From: an uncultured Erythrobacter sp.
GTDB lineage: Bacteria > Pseudomonadota > Alphaproteobacteria > Sphingomonadales > Sphingomonadaceae
Assembly: GCA_947503155.1 (NCBI GenBank)
Contig: CANNCL010000001.1
Coordinates: 992,001-1,056,000 of the forward strand
Reading direction: 5' to 3'
DNA length: 64,000 nt
The notes under the pieces are model-generated. The model was not told where the DNA came from. It ran no database searches and saw only the letters and a list, made by a program, of their open reading frames with translations. Positions within the stretch are counted from its first letter, which is position 1. Every line of letters starts with the position of its first letter. Below, one piece after another: positions 44,501-58,073 of the stretch. A program made the translations under genes and the position numbers.

Positions 44501-45613
44501 TTAGGTTTCGCTCGCTGCGCTGCGCGGCTCGACTGGCTCGCCAGCGCGCAAAGTTGCCGGAGGGTTGAGTATGACCTCATCTCCCTCGCTCAAACCAGAT
44601 CGAACGCGAACTCTGTCGAGGTCGATACTGTCGTAGGTTATCTCGCGAAGCTGTGCCTTGCCATCCTCGACTACCAGAACACTGGCAGAGGCGTTATCGC
44701 CTTGAATTGAGGTGCCCGGCAGGATGATTGTCTGTTCTGGCGGGACCTCAATTTGAGCGCGCGCAGCTAGTCCGGAGCTAATCCGATAATTCGGGTTGCT
44801 GATCGGAAGCCGCAGTTCAACCATTCGGCTTTCCGGATCGACGCGGTCATTGATAATGTAAACGATGCTGTCGAACGGCTCATCGAACCCTTCGATAAAC
44901 ACGCGAGCGGGCATATTGCGACGGAAAGAGTCTACATATTCCTGCGGTGCATTTACGATGGCCGCGACAGTCCCCAGCTCTTGCAATTCAAGTGCTGCGG
45001 ATTGCCCGCCCGTCGAAAAGCGATTGTTGAGATAGACGCCCTCATCGACCAATCTTGCCGTAACAACGCCGTCATAAGGTGCGCGCGTGATCGTATCACT
45101 GAGCGCCTGCCTTGCCGTCCCAAGAACGGCCTCGGCTTGGGCCATCTGCGCACGGGCAACGGCCAGCTCGGTTTCGGCAGCGTCGACTTGCGCTTTTGAA
45201 ACGAAACCTCTGGGGGCCAGCGCTATCACGCGGTCATATCGGCGCTGCGCTTCGATCGCTTGCGCTTCGGTCAGGTCGACTGCTGCCTGCGCTTCTGTGA
45301 CCCGTCGTTGATAGTCTGCCTGACGAATTCGAAACAACGGTTGCCCGCGTATTACTCGGTCGCCGACTTTTACGAATATCCGTTCGACAGGCCCCTCGGC
45401 CAAGGCACCAATTGCGCTGCGCTGCTTTGCCGCGATGGTGCCGAATGCCTTCACCGGCTCTGCCAAGAGTTCAGGCTTTACGATGATCGTTTCGACTTGG
45501 CGTGGCTCTTTTTTGGCCGGTTCGGTCGTATCGACAGTTTCCGCGCTGTCCGAACACGCTGCCAGAGCGAGCGCGCAAATGGCTAGCCAAGACAGGGCTC
45601 CGCGCCTCAGCAT
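44501..45613 (-). CDS. RND efflux periplasmic adaptor (HlyD/MFP family)
   Basis: 370 aa. A lipobox-bearing leader (ALALAACS, lipidated Cys near 20) is followed by a barrel-sandwich lipoyl-like domain (GPVERIFVKVGDRVIRGQPLFRI), an alpha-helical hairpin (AQAAVDLTEAQAIEAQRRYDRV), and beta-barrel segments (APYDGVVTARLVDEGVYLN). It bridges the RND permease to an outer-membrane channel, which is not encoded here. Overlaps the thioesterase gene by 7 bases. Confidence 0.92.
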   Translation of the reverse strand: MLRRGALSWLAICALALAACSDSAETVDTTEPAKKEPRQVETIIVKPELLAEPVKAFGTIAAKQRSAIGALAEGPVERIFVKVGDRVIRGQPLFRIRQADYQRRVTEAQAAVDLTEAQAIEAQRRYDRVIALAPRGFVSKAQVDAAETELAVARAQMAQAEAVLGTARQALSDTITRAPYDGVVTARLVDEGVYLNNRFSTGGQSAALELQELGTVAAIVNAPQEYVDSFRRNMPARVFIEGFDEPFDSIVYIINDRVDPESRMVELRLPISNPNYRISSGLAARAQIEVPPEQTIILPGTSIQGDNASASVLVVEDGKAQLREITYDSIDLDRVRVRSGLSEGDEVILNPPATLRAGEPVEPRSAASET

Positions 45614-46020
45614 GTATAGGCACCCCGGCCACTTGCTACGAGCTTGCCCTCAGGGCCAGTAATGTTTGTCTCTGCAACGGATATCTGCCGCCCAATCTTC
45701 ACAATGCGCCCCGTCGCCGTGAGCGGCCCTGATGTGGCAGGACGATGATAATCGACCCTTAGATCGGCGGTCGCTTTGACCTTCGTCCCCATCGCAAGGA
45801 GTGTGTAAAGTCCGGAAAGATCGATAAGAGCCGCCAGAACGCCCCCGTGAGCAGCGCCTAACATGGGGTTGGAAACAATCTCATTGCGCCATGGCATTAG
45901 GAGCTGAAGCTGATCGGCTGAATGCGACTTGATCTCGACGCCCAGCCATTGGTGGAAGGGCGCGATGCGCAACATCTCTTCCAGCTGTTCGCGCTCGATA
46001 AGGGCTGGCTCCTTGGTCAT
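45607..46020 (-). CDS. PaaI-type hotdog thioesterase
   Basis: 137 aa. The hotdog fold motif AAHGGVLAALIDLSGLYTLLAM is centred near residue 65, with LRVDYHRPATSGPLTATGRIVKIG after it. PaaI-type enzymes hydrolyse aromatic or short acyl-CoA esters in the cytoplasm. ATGA overlap with the hydrolase upstream and a 7-base overlap with the adaptor downstream tie it into the efflux operon. Substrate unknown. Confidence 0.88.
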   Translation of the reverse strand: MTKEPALIEREQLEEMLRIAPFHQWLGVEIKSHSADQLQLLMPWRNEIVSNPMLGAAHGGVLAALIDLSGLYTLLAMGTKVKATADLRVDYHRPATSGPLTATGRIVKIGRQISVAETNITGPEGKLVASGRGAYTC

Positions 46021-46904
46021 GTAGCCTTTTCCTTCGTGCCATGGTTGCGTTTGAGAAAGTCGACAATCGCCGCCGAAAATGCATCGTTGGAATCCCCGAC
46101 CACCATGTGCGTTGCACCGGCAATGTCGGTGTATTCGGCATGGGGAACCATTTTTCTCAGGTGCGCGACTGAATCCTCGGAGACGAGATCGCTCGATCCT
46201 CCGCGAACGAGATGAAGCGGCAGCGACAAATTTGCCGCCGCCTTGCTCAACCCTTCAAACTGTCTTTCTTGATGCTCTGGGTCCAATCGCTTTTCGCTCA
46301 TTATGTTGCGGATAAATTGGGGGTCCCAATGCCAATAAAAGCGTCCATCGGCCTTTTGCCGCAAATAGTGTTTGAGGTTTCCTCCAGCCCCGCGCTTCTG
46401 GCGATGCGGCATGTAGCTGGCGATAATTTCTGCCGCTTCTTCTGGGGAAGCAAACCCGCGATCAATATGCTTCTCCATAAAGCCGACCACACGCATGACC
46501 CCGCTTGGCTCCATCCGCGGTGCTATGTCGACAAGAGTGAGTGAAGCGAAGCTGCCCGAAGCAAGTTCACCCTCGGCAATCATTCCTGCAAGCCCGCCAA
46601 GCGACGCACCCACGACCGCAGGCTTGAGATCAAGCTGCGACGAAACCGCAACGAGGTCAGACGCGAAATCGCGCAGGTCATAGGAGCCGTCTTCGGACCA
46701 CGCACTGTCACCATGACCGCGCAAATCAAGCGCAATGACGCGGAAGCCAGCCGAGGTGAGCTCACCGGTGACACGTTTCCAAGCGCGCCGGGTTTGTCCA
46801 CCGCCATGCGCAAGCAAGACCGGGGGAGCACTTTCGTCTCCAGAGACCTCGGCGGCGAGCTTGATCGCTTCATGGCCTCTGATGGTTTGCGCGTTGTCTG
46901 GCAT
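46017..46904 (-). CDS. Alpha/beta hydrolase
   Basis: 295 aa. Oxyanion-hole region LAHGGGQTRRAWKRV, LDLRGHGDSAWSEDGSYDL, nucleophile elbow VVGASLGGLAGM (Ser near residue 100), and the C-terminal GATHMVVGDSNDAF with the catalytic His. Cap residues around EEAAEIIASYMPHRQKRG. It fits esterases, lactonases and C-C hydrolases; the substrate is not evident. First gene of the operon leading to the RND pump, divergent from marR across a short region with a palindromic operator. Confidence 0.9.
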   Translation of the reverse strand: MPDNAQTIRGHEAIKLAAEVSGDESAPPVLLAHGGGQTRRAWKRVTGELTSAGFRVIALDLRGHGDSAWSEDGSYDLRDFASDLVAVSSQLDLKPAVVGASLGGLAGMIAEGELASGSFASLTLVDIAPRMEPSGVMRVVGFMEKHIDRGFASPEEAAEIIASYMPHRQKRGAGGNLKHYLRQKADGRFYWHWDPQFIRNIMSEKRLDPEHQERQFEGLSKAAANLSLPLHLVRGGSSDLVSEDSVAHLRKMVPHAEYTDIAGATHMVVGDSNDAFSAAIVDFLKRNHGTKEKAT

Positions 46905-46920
46905 AACTGTCAGTTGCTAC

Positions 46921-46940
46921 ATTGTAATGCGCCTTACAGT
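46921..46940. promoter_or_regulatory. Predicted MarR operator
   Basis: TGTAA-N6-TTACA is a perfect 5-bp inverted repeat (46923-46938), extended with an outer A-T pair. It lies in the 66 bases between the divergent hydrolase and marR starts, and could let MarR repress both. Confidence 0.65.
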
Positions 46941-46970
46941 AAAGGATTTTATTTTTCTCAGGGAGATGGT

Positions 46971-47456
46971 ATGGGTCCGCTGATGGCATCCAACTCGAAA
47001 CAAGACGCTGACGCAGCCGCGGAGAGCTTTCTGACCGACACAGATCGGTTCGTCTTTCTGCTAGAGGATGTGACCTCGCGATTGCGGCGCAACTTTGATT
47101 TTTCGGTCGAACAGTTTGGCCTCACTCGCACGCAGTGGCGCACCTTGGCCTATGTCTACCGGACACCCGGAATGACCCAGACGCAGCTGGCAAAGCGGCT
47201 GGACCTCGAGCGCGCCAGCATTGGTCAGGCAATCGATAGGCTTGAGAAAATGGAGCTGGTCGAACGACGAAGTGCGCAGAATGATCGGCGAGTGTGGCAT
47301 GTGCACCTGCTGCCTGCTGCAATCGAGTTATTGCCAGCATTGCGCAAGGAGGCGGACGCTACATATGAGAGACTGCTCTCTGGTTTGGAGCTCAACGATC
47401 TGGAGCGCTTCGGTAAAGCCTTGCTGAAGATGCGCGATAATCTTGATGTCGATTAG
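46971..47456 (+). CDS. MarR family transcriptional regulator
   Basis: 161 aa. Winged helix-turn-helix: TRTQWRTLAYVYRTPGMTQTQ, then LAKRLDLERASIGQAIDRLEKM (recognition helix) and ERRSAQNDRRVWHVHLLP (wing with the DxRxxx element), with flanking dimerisation helices. GGGAGA lies just before the ATG at 46971. MarR proteins release DNA on binding aromatic or lipophilic ligands; a ligand exported by the adjacent RND pump or hydrolysed by the neighbouring enzymes is a reasonable guess. Confidence 0.92.
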   Translation: MGPLMASNSKQDADAAAESFLTDTDRFVFLLEDVTSRLRRNFDFSVEQFGLTRTQWRTLAYVYRTPGMTQTQLAKRLDLERASIGQAIDRLEKMELVERRSAQNDRRVWHVHLLPAAIELLPALRKEADATYERLLSGLELNDLERFGKALLKMRDNLDVD

Positions 47457-47506
47457 GCGCTGGTTGGCAGGGACGAGCCACCTGTCGGATTGGCCTAGGT
47501 AAACTT

Positions 47507-47541
47507 CTGCAATTGGGTCGGGAGCGGAATGGCAGCTTCTG
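47507..47541 (+). repeat. Dispersed intergenic repeat, copy A
   Basis: Begins CTGCAATTGGGTCGGGAGC and shares its core with copies at 61457, 61553 and 62187. It lies upstream of the UDG-like gene. A partner motif (GAAAAGCAGAC) follows about 20 bases later. Confidence 0.6.
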
Positions 47542-47685
47542 TACTACCCAAACCGAAAAGCAGACTGACAGGTTCCGGCCCAGTTCCGGTCGTCTAGCGC
47601 TTCATTCGATTTGCTTCACAAGCCAATTACAAATTGATCTATGGCCCGAAGGCCGAGCGCTCCGGTAGTCAAGGAAACTAGCTTC

Positions 47686-48378
47686 ATGAAGAGTATTGTA
47701 AGGGCAGTTGAGTCTCTATCTTCAAGCATTCTCGACAATTCTGGTGCCGTTTTTTACAGTGCGCCACCGGCATTTCAGGAACAGAAAAACATATACATAT
47801 TAGGCCTGAATCCCGGTGGAAACCCAATATCTCAAGCAGAGAACACAGTCCGCTGCCAATTTATTGGGTGGAAGAAAAAGGAGGAGCCATGGTCGGCTTA
47901 CGTCGACGAAGTTTGGGAAGGGGCGGCTGCGGGCACTCACGGAATGCAACCGCGCGTTCGCCATATGGCTGACATTTTGGGCATCGATCTTCGGCTGACA
48001 CCAGCTAGCAACGTCGTTTTTGTGCGTAGCTCAACCGAAGCGACGTTGCTGGCGAACAAGGCAAGACTTTTGGACGAATGCTGGCCAGTTCATCAAGCCG
48101 TTATCGATCAGCTCGGAGTGCGCATCATTCTTGCCTTCGGTGCAACCGCAGGTTCGTGGATACGTGAGCAGGTGAAGGCAGACGACCCCGTCAACGAATT
48201 CAAAGAATCCAATGCACGTGGCTGGACCAGCATGGCTCATCGCTCGGCGGAGGGGATGATAGTTTGCACACTCACTCACCCAGGAAGAGCAGACTGGCGT
48301 AACCCCAAAGCCGATCCAAGCCCAATGGTCAAAAGTGTGTTGCAAACGCGCAGCCTTCAAAGCCCACCTCCCAGCTAA
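47686..48378 (+). CDS. Uracil-DNA-glycosylase-superfamily-like protein
   Basis: 230 aa. Elements of the UDG fold are visible: YILGLNPGGNP in place of the GxDPG/GxNPG motif near residue 40, ILAFGATAGSWI mid-protein, and LTHPGRADW near the C-terminus in place of the HPSP loop. Base composition and amino-acid use (AVFYSAPPAFQEQKNIYIL) differ from neighbours and suggest transfer. Not one of the classical UDG families. Could be a DNA-repair, defence or base-excision enzyme. ATG at 47686 follows AAGGAAA; the frame could begin at 47641. Confidence 0.6.
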   Translation: MKSIVRAVESLSSSILDNSGAVFYSAPPAFQEQKNIYILGLNPGGNPISQAENTVRCQFIGWKKKEEPWSAYVDEVWEGAAAGTHGMQPRVRHMADILGIDLRLTPASNVVFVRSSTEATLLANKARLLDECWPVHQAVIDQLGVRIILAFGATAGSWIREQVKADDPVNEFKESNARGWTSMAHRSAEGMIVCTLTHPGRADWRNPKADPSPMVKSVLQTRSLQSPPPS

Positions 48379-48501
48379 CCGCCGGTATAACTGCCGAGCT
48401 ATGCGTCAAATAAAAGCGAAACGACATTAGTCGCTTGGAATGGCCAAAACCAGACTGTCCGTAATCGGCCCAATCGCGGACCCCGCCCGGCACGACCAAC
48501 G

Positions 48502-48894
48502 TCAGGGCCGCCCGGCGAGACTCGCTACTATATGGCATTCCCCGATGCGGTCTGCTTGGCATGATCGTAGCATCTGGCTCAGTTCGCTGCGCAAGGCCGA
48601 CAGATCCACAATTTTCCGCTCAACCTCAGCCAGTTGGCTTTGAACCAGCTTATCAACGTCCTTGCAGGGTTTGTCTTCGTGGCCAGAGAGGGCGAGCAGT
48701 TCACGTACCTGTACTATGCTGAAACCGAGTTCGCGTGCGCGCCGCACAAAGGTAAGCGATGCAAGATGCTGGTCAGAGTAATCGCGGTAATTGCTGTCGG
48801 TCCGATCGGCGGCAGGCAGAATACCCTCGCGTTCGTAATAGCGGATCGTCTCCGCCTTGGTGCCGGTTGCCCTTGCCAGTTCGCCAATACGCAT
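48502..48894 (-). CDS. MerR family metal-responsive regulator (CadR/PbrR-like)
   Basis: 130 aa. N-terminal HTH MRIGELARATGTKAETIRYYEREGIL, wing, and long dimerisation helix. Three cysteines (in PCKDVDKL, RSCQAD and IGECHIV) sit as in CadR/PbrR metal sites for Cd(II), Pb(II) or Zn(II). It is divergent from a CDF exporter across a perfect MerR operator, and would act as an activator when metal binds. ATG at 48894 is preferred over the GTG one codon upstream. Confidence 0.93.
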   Translation of the reverse strand: MRIGELARATGTKAETIRYYEREGILPAADRTDSNYRDYSDQHLASLTFVRRARELGFSIVQVRELLALSGHEDKPCKDVDKLVQSQLAEVERKIVDLSALRSELSQMLRSCQADRIGECHIVASLAGRP

Positions 48895-48897
48895 CAC

Positions 48898-48928
48898 TTG
48901 ACCTTGTAATTACTACAAGGTGCATATG
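48898..48928 (+). promoter_or_regulatory. MerR-type promoter and operator for the metal efflux operon
   Basis: TTGACC (-35, 48898-48903) and CATATG (-10, 48923-48928) are separated by a 19-base spacer, the hallmark of MerR-activated promoters. The spacer carries a perfect palindrome, ACCTTGTA-ATTAC-TACAAGGT (48901-48921). Confidence 0.9.
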
Positions 48929-48961
48929 TGCTCGCGACTCGAACATTGCAAGGAAATCGGC

Positions 48962-49600
48962 ATGGGCAAATCCTGCTGCCAGACACCAGAACCCGATCAA
49001 GCTGCGCACAACAATCCGCGTTGGCGATTGATCTTGTGGATCGCACTGATCGCGAATGCGGCGATGTTTGTGGTCGAGATTATTGCAGGCGTCACTGCCG
49101 ATTCGCGCGCGCTTCAAGCAGATGCGCTCGATTTCTTCGGCGATGCAGCGAATTATGCGATCAGCCTCGGCGTCGCAGGGATGGCGCTCGCCTGGCGTGC
49201 AAAGGCGGCGCTGGTGAAGGCCGCGACGATGCTCGCGTTTGGTCTGTGGGTGATCGGGTATGCGATCTACGGGCTGATAGTCGGCTCGAGCCCTGAACCG
49301 CAGACGATGGGTGTCATCGGCACGCTGGCGCTGGTTGTGAACGTAATCGTCGCGCTGTTGCTGTTCCGCTATCGCGAGGGCGATGCGAACATGCGTTCGG
49401 TGTGGATTTGTTCGCGCAACGACGCGATCGGGAACATCGCGGTGCTCGGTGCCGCTTTCGGCGTGTTCGGCACCGGGCAGGCGTGGCCCGATTTGCTGGT
49501 GGCCGGAATTGTGGCGTCCCTTGCCATCTGGGGCAGCGTCGAGGTTTTCAACCAAGCTCGCGGCGAACTCTCCGTGAAAGAAGAAGAAGCGCGGCCATGA
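48962..49600 (+). CDS. CDF-family divalent metal cation exporter
   Basis: 212 aa. The N-terminal MGKSCCQTPEPD carries a Cys pair. About six TM helices follow (WRLILWIALIANAAMFVVEI, ADSRALQADALDFFGDAANYA). The metal site of TM2 is DALDFFGDA; the TM5 site is CSRNDAIGN, where the usual His/Asp is replaced. This composition resembles small CDF proteins exporting Co, Zn or Cd by proton antiport. ATG at 48962 lies downstream of the predicted MerR promoter, with AAGGAA before it, so longer starts at 48920 are unlikely. Confidence 0.88.
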   Translation: MGKSCCQTPEPDQAAHNNPRWRLILWIALIANAAMFVVEIIAGVTADSRALQADALDFFGDAANYAISLGVAGMALAWRAKAALVKAATMLAFGLWVIGYAIYGLIVGSSPEPQTMGVIGTLALVVNVIVALLLFRYREGDANMRSVWICSRNDAIGNIAVLGAAFGVFGTGQAWPDLLVAGIVASLAIWGSVEVFNQARGELSVKEEEARP

Positions 49601-49944
49601 GCGTCACTCGCAATGAAAGGTTGGCGTGGTTGGGTGCGGAATATGTCGCCTATCGCAGGGCACTGACAGCAGGTGACATCGCCAAGGGATGGCACCATCT
49701 TGAGCGCGCCCACATCGTATCCCAACCGCTATTGCTTGAGCATCTGCGCTCGCACTGGTTGATGTTGCAATTGGCGATCCGCGAGCGCGATCTTGCCGAA
49801 AGCGCGGGGCAGGTGCTGCGTCTTTTGCTGGCAGTCCCCGGAAATATGAGTGGGCGATTGCCCACCGGGAACAGCGGGCGCGCAGGCGTCAGCGCATTGC
49901 GTTCGATGCCCGTTTCGCACGATCTTGAGCGTTTCGTAAAATGA
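49597..49944 (+). CDS. DUF3703 family protein
   Basis: 115 aa, soluble helical, with AYRRALTAGDIAKGWHHLERAHIVSQPLL, HWLMLQLAIRERD and GNMSGRLPTGNSGRAGVS, the landmarks of DUF3703. Function unknown; the family travels with CDF and czc-type metal genes. The ATG overlaps the exporter stop (ATGA), so the two are coupled. Confidence 0.85.
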   Translation: MSVTRNERLAWLGAEYVAYRRALTAGDIAKGWHHLERAHIVSQPLLLEHLRSHWLMLQLAIRERDLAESAGQVLRLLLAVPGNMSGRLPTGNSGRAGVSALRSMPVSHDLERFVK

Positions 49945-50297
49945 CACTGGCAATATCGAAAATTGTTCGCTATCAGCCCGCTGTGCGTTTTTTTATGATC
50001 CTTTTTGCTGCCATGGCCATTCTTCTGTCTGCCAGCCATGCCGCTCCGGCAGGCGCGCACGACGGCGGTCCGCTGCATACCGCGTCACATACTGTCGATC
50101 ATGAACATGGAAGCAGCGGCGATGCCCCAGGTGGCGAGCAGCACGATGGCCATCATCATTGCCCTAGCGCTGCCGCTCCCGATCACGGTGTTGCGGTCGG
50201 CGGGGATTATTTTGCCAACTCGCGATTTGCGCGGCCCAACATGACCCGGCTCGATTCAACGACGCAGGCTCCGCCTCTCACCCCTCCCAAGGCCTGA
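49941..50297 (+). CDS. Small exported His-rich protein (CzcI-like)
   Basis: 118 aa. A hydrophobic leader of about 35 residues (FFMILFAAMAILLSASHAA) is followed by a His/Asp/Gly-rich segment (HTASHTVDHEHGSSGD, QHDGHHHCPSAA) that could bind divalent metal in the periplasm. It resembles CzcI-type small proteins beside czc operons. Coupled to DUF3703 by a 4-base overlap, ended by a strong terminator. Role (metal buffering or regulation) is inferred. Confidence 0.65.
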   Translation: MTLAISKIVRYQPAVRFFMILFAAMAILLSASHAAPAGAHDGGPLHTASHTVDHEHGSSGDAPGGEQHDGHHHCPSAAAPDHGVAVGGDYFANSRFARPNMTRLDSTTQAPPLTPPKA

Positions 50298-50308
50298 TTG
50301 CACGTAAC

Positions 50309-50337
50309 GGTGCGCGGCGTATCCGCGCACCTTTCTT
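50309..50337 (+). terminator. Rho-independent terminator after the MerR-controlled operon
   Basis: A perfect 9-bp stem GGTGCGCGG/CCGCGCACC closes the loop CGTAT and is followed by TTTCTT. It ends the CDF-DUF3703-CzcI-like operon 12 bases after its last stop; czcC starts 29 bases later, so some read-through is possible. Confidence 0.85.
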
Positions 50338-50365
50338 GTGGTAATTTGCCGAGGGATATTTCCCG

Positions 50366-51595
50366 ATGAAATCGATATTGTGTGCGTCCCTGCTTTGCGG
50401 GGTCGCGGGGCTATGGTCTGCGCCACTCGCAGCCCAGTCGCTGACGCTTGACGCGGCCGTCGACCGTGCCGTTGCGGCAGCTCCAGAAATGGCAGCCGGT
50501 CAGGCGTCGGTCGATGCCGCCCGCGCCGAAATCACTCAGGCGGGCGTTCGTCCCAACCCCACGCTAGCCGTGGAGGCCGAGAATTTCGCCGGTACCGGCG
50601 GCTTCAGCGTGCTTGAACAGCCAGAAGTAACAGTGACCTACGAGCAGCGCATCGAACGCGGCGGCAAGCGCGAGGCGCGCGTCGGCTATGCGTCGCGCGG
50701 GCTTGATCTGGCCGAGGTCCAGACGCGATTGACGCGGCTTGACCTTGCCCAGCAGGTGCAGCGCGCTTTCATAGACGTGCAGATTGCCGACCAGACCGTC
50801 TGGATTGCCGAGAGGCGGCTCGAAACCGAGAGTGCGATGCAATCCGAAGCTCTGCGCCGCGTGCGCGGTTACCGCGATCCACTGTTCGTCGAGACGCAGG
50901 CGGCAGCCCGGGTAACTGCGGCAGAATTGGCGGCCGAACAGGCGAGAGCACGTGCGAGTGCTGCGCGCGATCTGCTTGCATCTTACTGGGGCGGCGAAGG
51001 CGACGAAATCGAAATTGCTGATGCGATCGCACGGTCGTCACTCGCCGCAAGCCTCGCGCAGGCCGATGCGGATTTGCGCGAAGCGGCGGTCGCAAGGGCA
51101 AGTGCTGGAGTGGTCCTCGAACAATCGCGCGCTACGCAGGATTACACTCTCGGTGGCGGAGTGCGTTTCTTGCGCGAAACCAACGATGTTGCGCTGGTCG
51201 CGGGAATATCCATCCCGCTGGGTCGGTTTGACCGCAATCAGGGCAATATCGAGCGCGCACAGGCCGAACGCCGGCGTCTCGAAGCCTCAGCCGAGGCCGA
51301 TCGCCTGGCTCGCCTGAGACGTCTAGCTTCACTGCGGGCGGAGGCGGGTGCCGCTGCACGCCGTGCGGATGGCCTGATGCACGATGTCTATCCGCAGGCC
51401 GTCTCCACATTGGAGCAGGTCCGCGAAGGCTACAATCGCGGCGGATTCCGCTTCTCCGATATGCAGGCCGCTGCCGACGCCATCGTCGATGTGCAGCAAC
51501 AATGGGTTGAGGCGATGAATATCTTTCGCGACGCCCAATCCGAAATTGACAGACTTACGGGCCGCTTTGACGTGGCCGCGGAGACACTCCCATGA
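50366..51595 (+). CDS. czcC: CzcC-type outer-membrane efflux protein (TolC family)
   Basis: 409 aa. Sec signal peptide (residues 1-24, ending LAAQS), then repeated alpha-helical coiled coils (AAPEMAAGQASVDAARAEI, LAAEQARARASAARDLL) and TolC-type strands. Short DFxxxxxYxxG-like loops are present. It would form the outer-membrane duct of the metal pump. Overlaps czcB by ATGA. The start ATG has GAGGGA upstream. Confidence 0.9.
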   Translation: MKSILCASLLCGVAGLWSAPLAAQSLTLDAAVDRAVAAAPEMAAGQASVDAARAEITQAGVRPNPTLAVEAENFAGTGGFSVLEQPEVTVTYEQRIERGGKREARVGYASRGLDLAEVQTRLTRLDLAQQVQRAFIDVQIADQTVWIAERRLETESAMQSEALRRVRGYRDPLFVETQAAARVTAAELAAEQARARASAARDLLASYWGGEGDEIEIADAIARSSLAASLAQADADLREAAVARASAGVVLEQSRATQDYTLGGGVRFLRETNDVALVAGISIPLGRFDRNQGNIERAQAERRRLEASAEADRLARLRRLASLRAEAGAAARRADGLMHDVYPQAVSTLEQVREGYNRGGFRFSDMQAAADAIVDVQQQWVEAMNIFRDAQSEIDRLTGRFDVAAETLP

Positions 51596-52833
51596 TCAAG
51601 CAATTTCTTGTCCGCCTGATGCCGCTCGCTATCCTCGCTCTTCCGCTCGCTGCCTGTGGTTCAGGCTCAGAGGGTGGAGAAGCCCATTCAGACGCCGCCG
51701 CCGAGATGCCCGAGGGCCCGCACGGCGGGCGTTTGCTGAGTGATGGCGACCTCGGACTCGAGGTCACCATCTTCGAAGCTGGCCAGGACCCGCAGTTCCG
51801 CATCTATCCTTACTGGGAGGGCGAGCCGCTCGATCCAAGCAAGGTAAGCCTTCAGATCACGCTCAGCCGCCTTGGCGGTCAGGTCGATAACTTCGCCTTT
51901 AGCCCGCAGGATGACTTTTTTACGAGTGAAACGGTAGTCACAGAACCGCACAGCTTCGATGTCGAAGTCGTCGCGGTTGTCGATGGCAAGCGCAGCAGCT
52001 GGACCTATGAAAGCTACGAAGGTCGCACGAGGATCACTCCCGAATCAGCAGAGCAGGGCAGTATCGAAATCGGCACCGCCGGTCCGGCAACGATCGGCGA
52101 TGCGCGCGAGCTTTACGGAACGGTCGAACTCGATCCTTCAGCGAGGTCCGAAATTCGTGGTCAGTTTCCCGGCCGCGTGGTTTCCGTGACCAAACAGGTC
52201 GGCGATTCCGTCCGGAGCGGCGAATTGCTGGCGCGGGTTGAGTCTTCCGAAAGCCTGCAAGTTTATCCGGTCTATTCCACGGTCAGCGGGGTCGTTGCCG
52301 AACGCGCCGGTAATCCCGGCAACATGACCGGGGGCGAACCACTTTACGTCATCACCAATCCGGGCGCGACGACAGTGGTGTTCAACATCTTCCCGCGTGA
52401 CCTTGGCATCGTAAGGCCCGGAATGCGGGTCGAGGTCGAAGCGCAAGATGGACGGGTCGTGGGTGCAGCGACGCTCGGTCAGTATCTGCCCGAAGGCAAT
52501 GCGCAGGCAGGGACGGCTCTCATCCGGGCATCCGTGCCCAATCGAGGCGGCTGGATCCGGCCCGGCATGACGATGCGCGGCCGCCTGACGGTCAATCAGG
52601 AAAGCGTGCCGCTGGCAGTCCGAACTGAGGCCATTCAGCCATTTCGGGACTTTCAGGTCGTCTACGCCAGATATGGCGATGAATATGAGGTGCGGATGCT
52701 CGAATTGGGCCGCAGAGGTGCAGATTACACCGAGGTGCTTTCGGGCATCGATCCGGGCACACCCTATGTCACTCAGGGCTCTTTCCTTGTGCGCGCGGAC
52801 GTCGAAAAGTCCGGTGCCAGTCACGACCATTGA
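51592..52833 (+). CDS. czcB: CzcB-type periplasmic adaptor of the metal RND pump
   Basis: 413 aa. Signal/lipobox leader (LALPLAACGSG, Cys near 21). A His/Glu patch (GPHGGRLLSDGDLGL) near residue 45 is the kind of metal-binding element found in CzcB. The barrel-sandwich (GRVVSVTKQVGDSVRSGELLARV) and beta-barrel domains follow, with RPGMRVEVEA and a His tail (SHDH). It connects CzcA to CzcC. Co-translated with czcC. Confidence 0.9.
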   Translation: MIKQFLVRLMPLAILALPLAACGSGSEGGEAHSDAAAEMPEGPHGGRLLSDGDLGLEVTIFEAGQDPQFRIYPYWEGEPLDPSKVSLQITLSRLGGQVDNFAFSPQDDFFTSETVVTEPHSFDVEVVAVVDGKRSSWTYESYEGRTRITPESAEQGSIEIGTAGPATIGDARELYGTVELDPSARSEIRGQFPGRVVSVTKQVGDSVRSGELLARVESSESLQVYPVYSTVSGVVAERAGNPGNMTGGEPLYVITNPGATTVVFNIFPRDLGIVRPGMRVEVEAQDGRVVGAATLGQYLPEGNAQAGTALIRASVPNRGGWIRPGMTMRGRLTVNQESVPLAVRTEAIQPFRDFQVVYARYGDEYEVRMLELGRRGADYTEVLSGIDPGTPYVTQGSFLVRADVEKSGASHDH

Positions 52834-57962
<5,129 letters not shown>

Positions 57963-58073
57963 GGAGGCCGCTTTTGAGAAAAGGCGGCTTCCGGCGTGCA
58001 AACAGCGACCATGTCACGAATAGCCCAACGTTTCATCAGGCCAATACTTAGAAACCAATACTGGAGTTACTCA

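Noticed and set aside
57966..57990. Hairpin GCCGCTTTT-gag-AAAAGGCGGC after the P-type ATPase
   Set aside because: The stem has a bulge and no following T-tract, so it is not a convincing terminator; the HupE-like gene may be transcribed by read-through.
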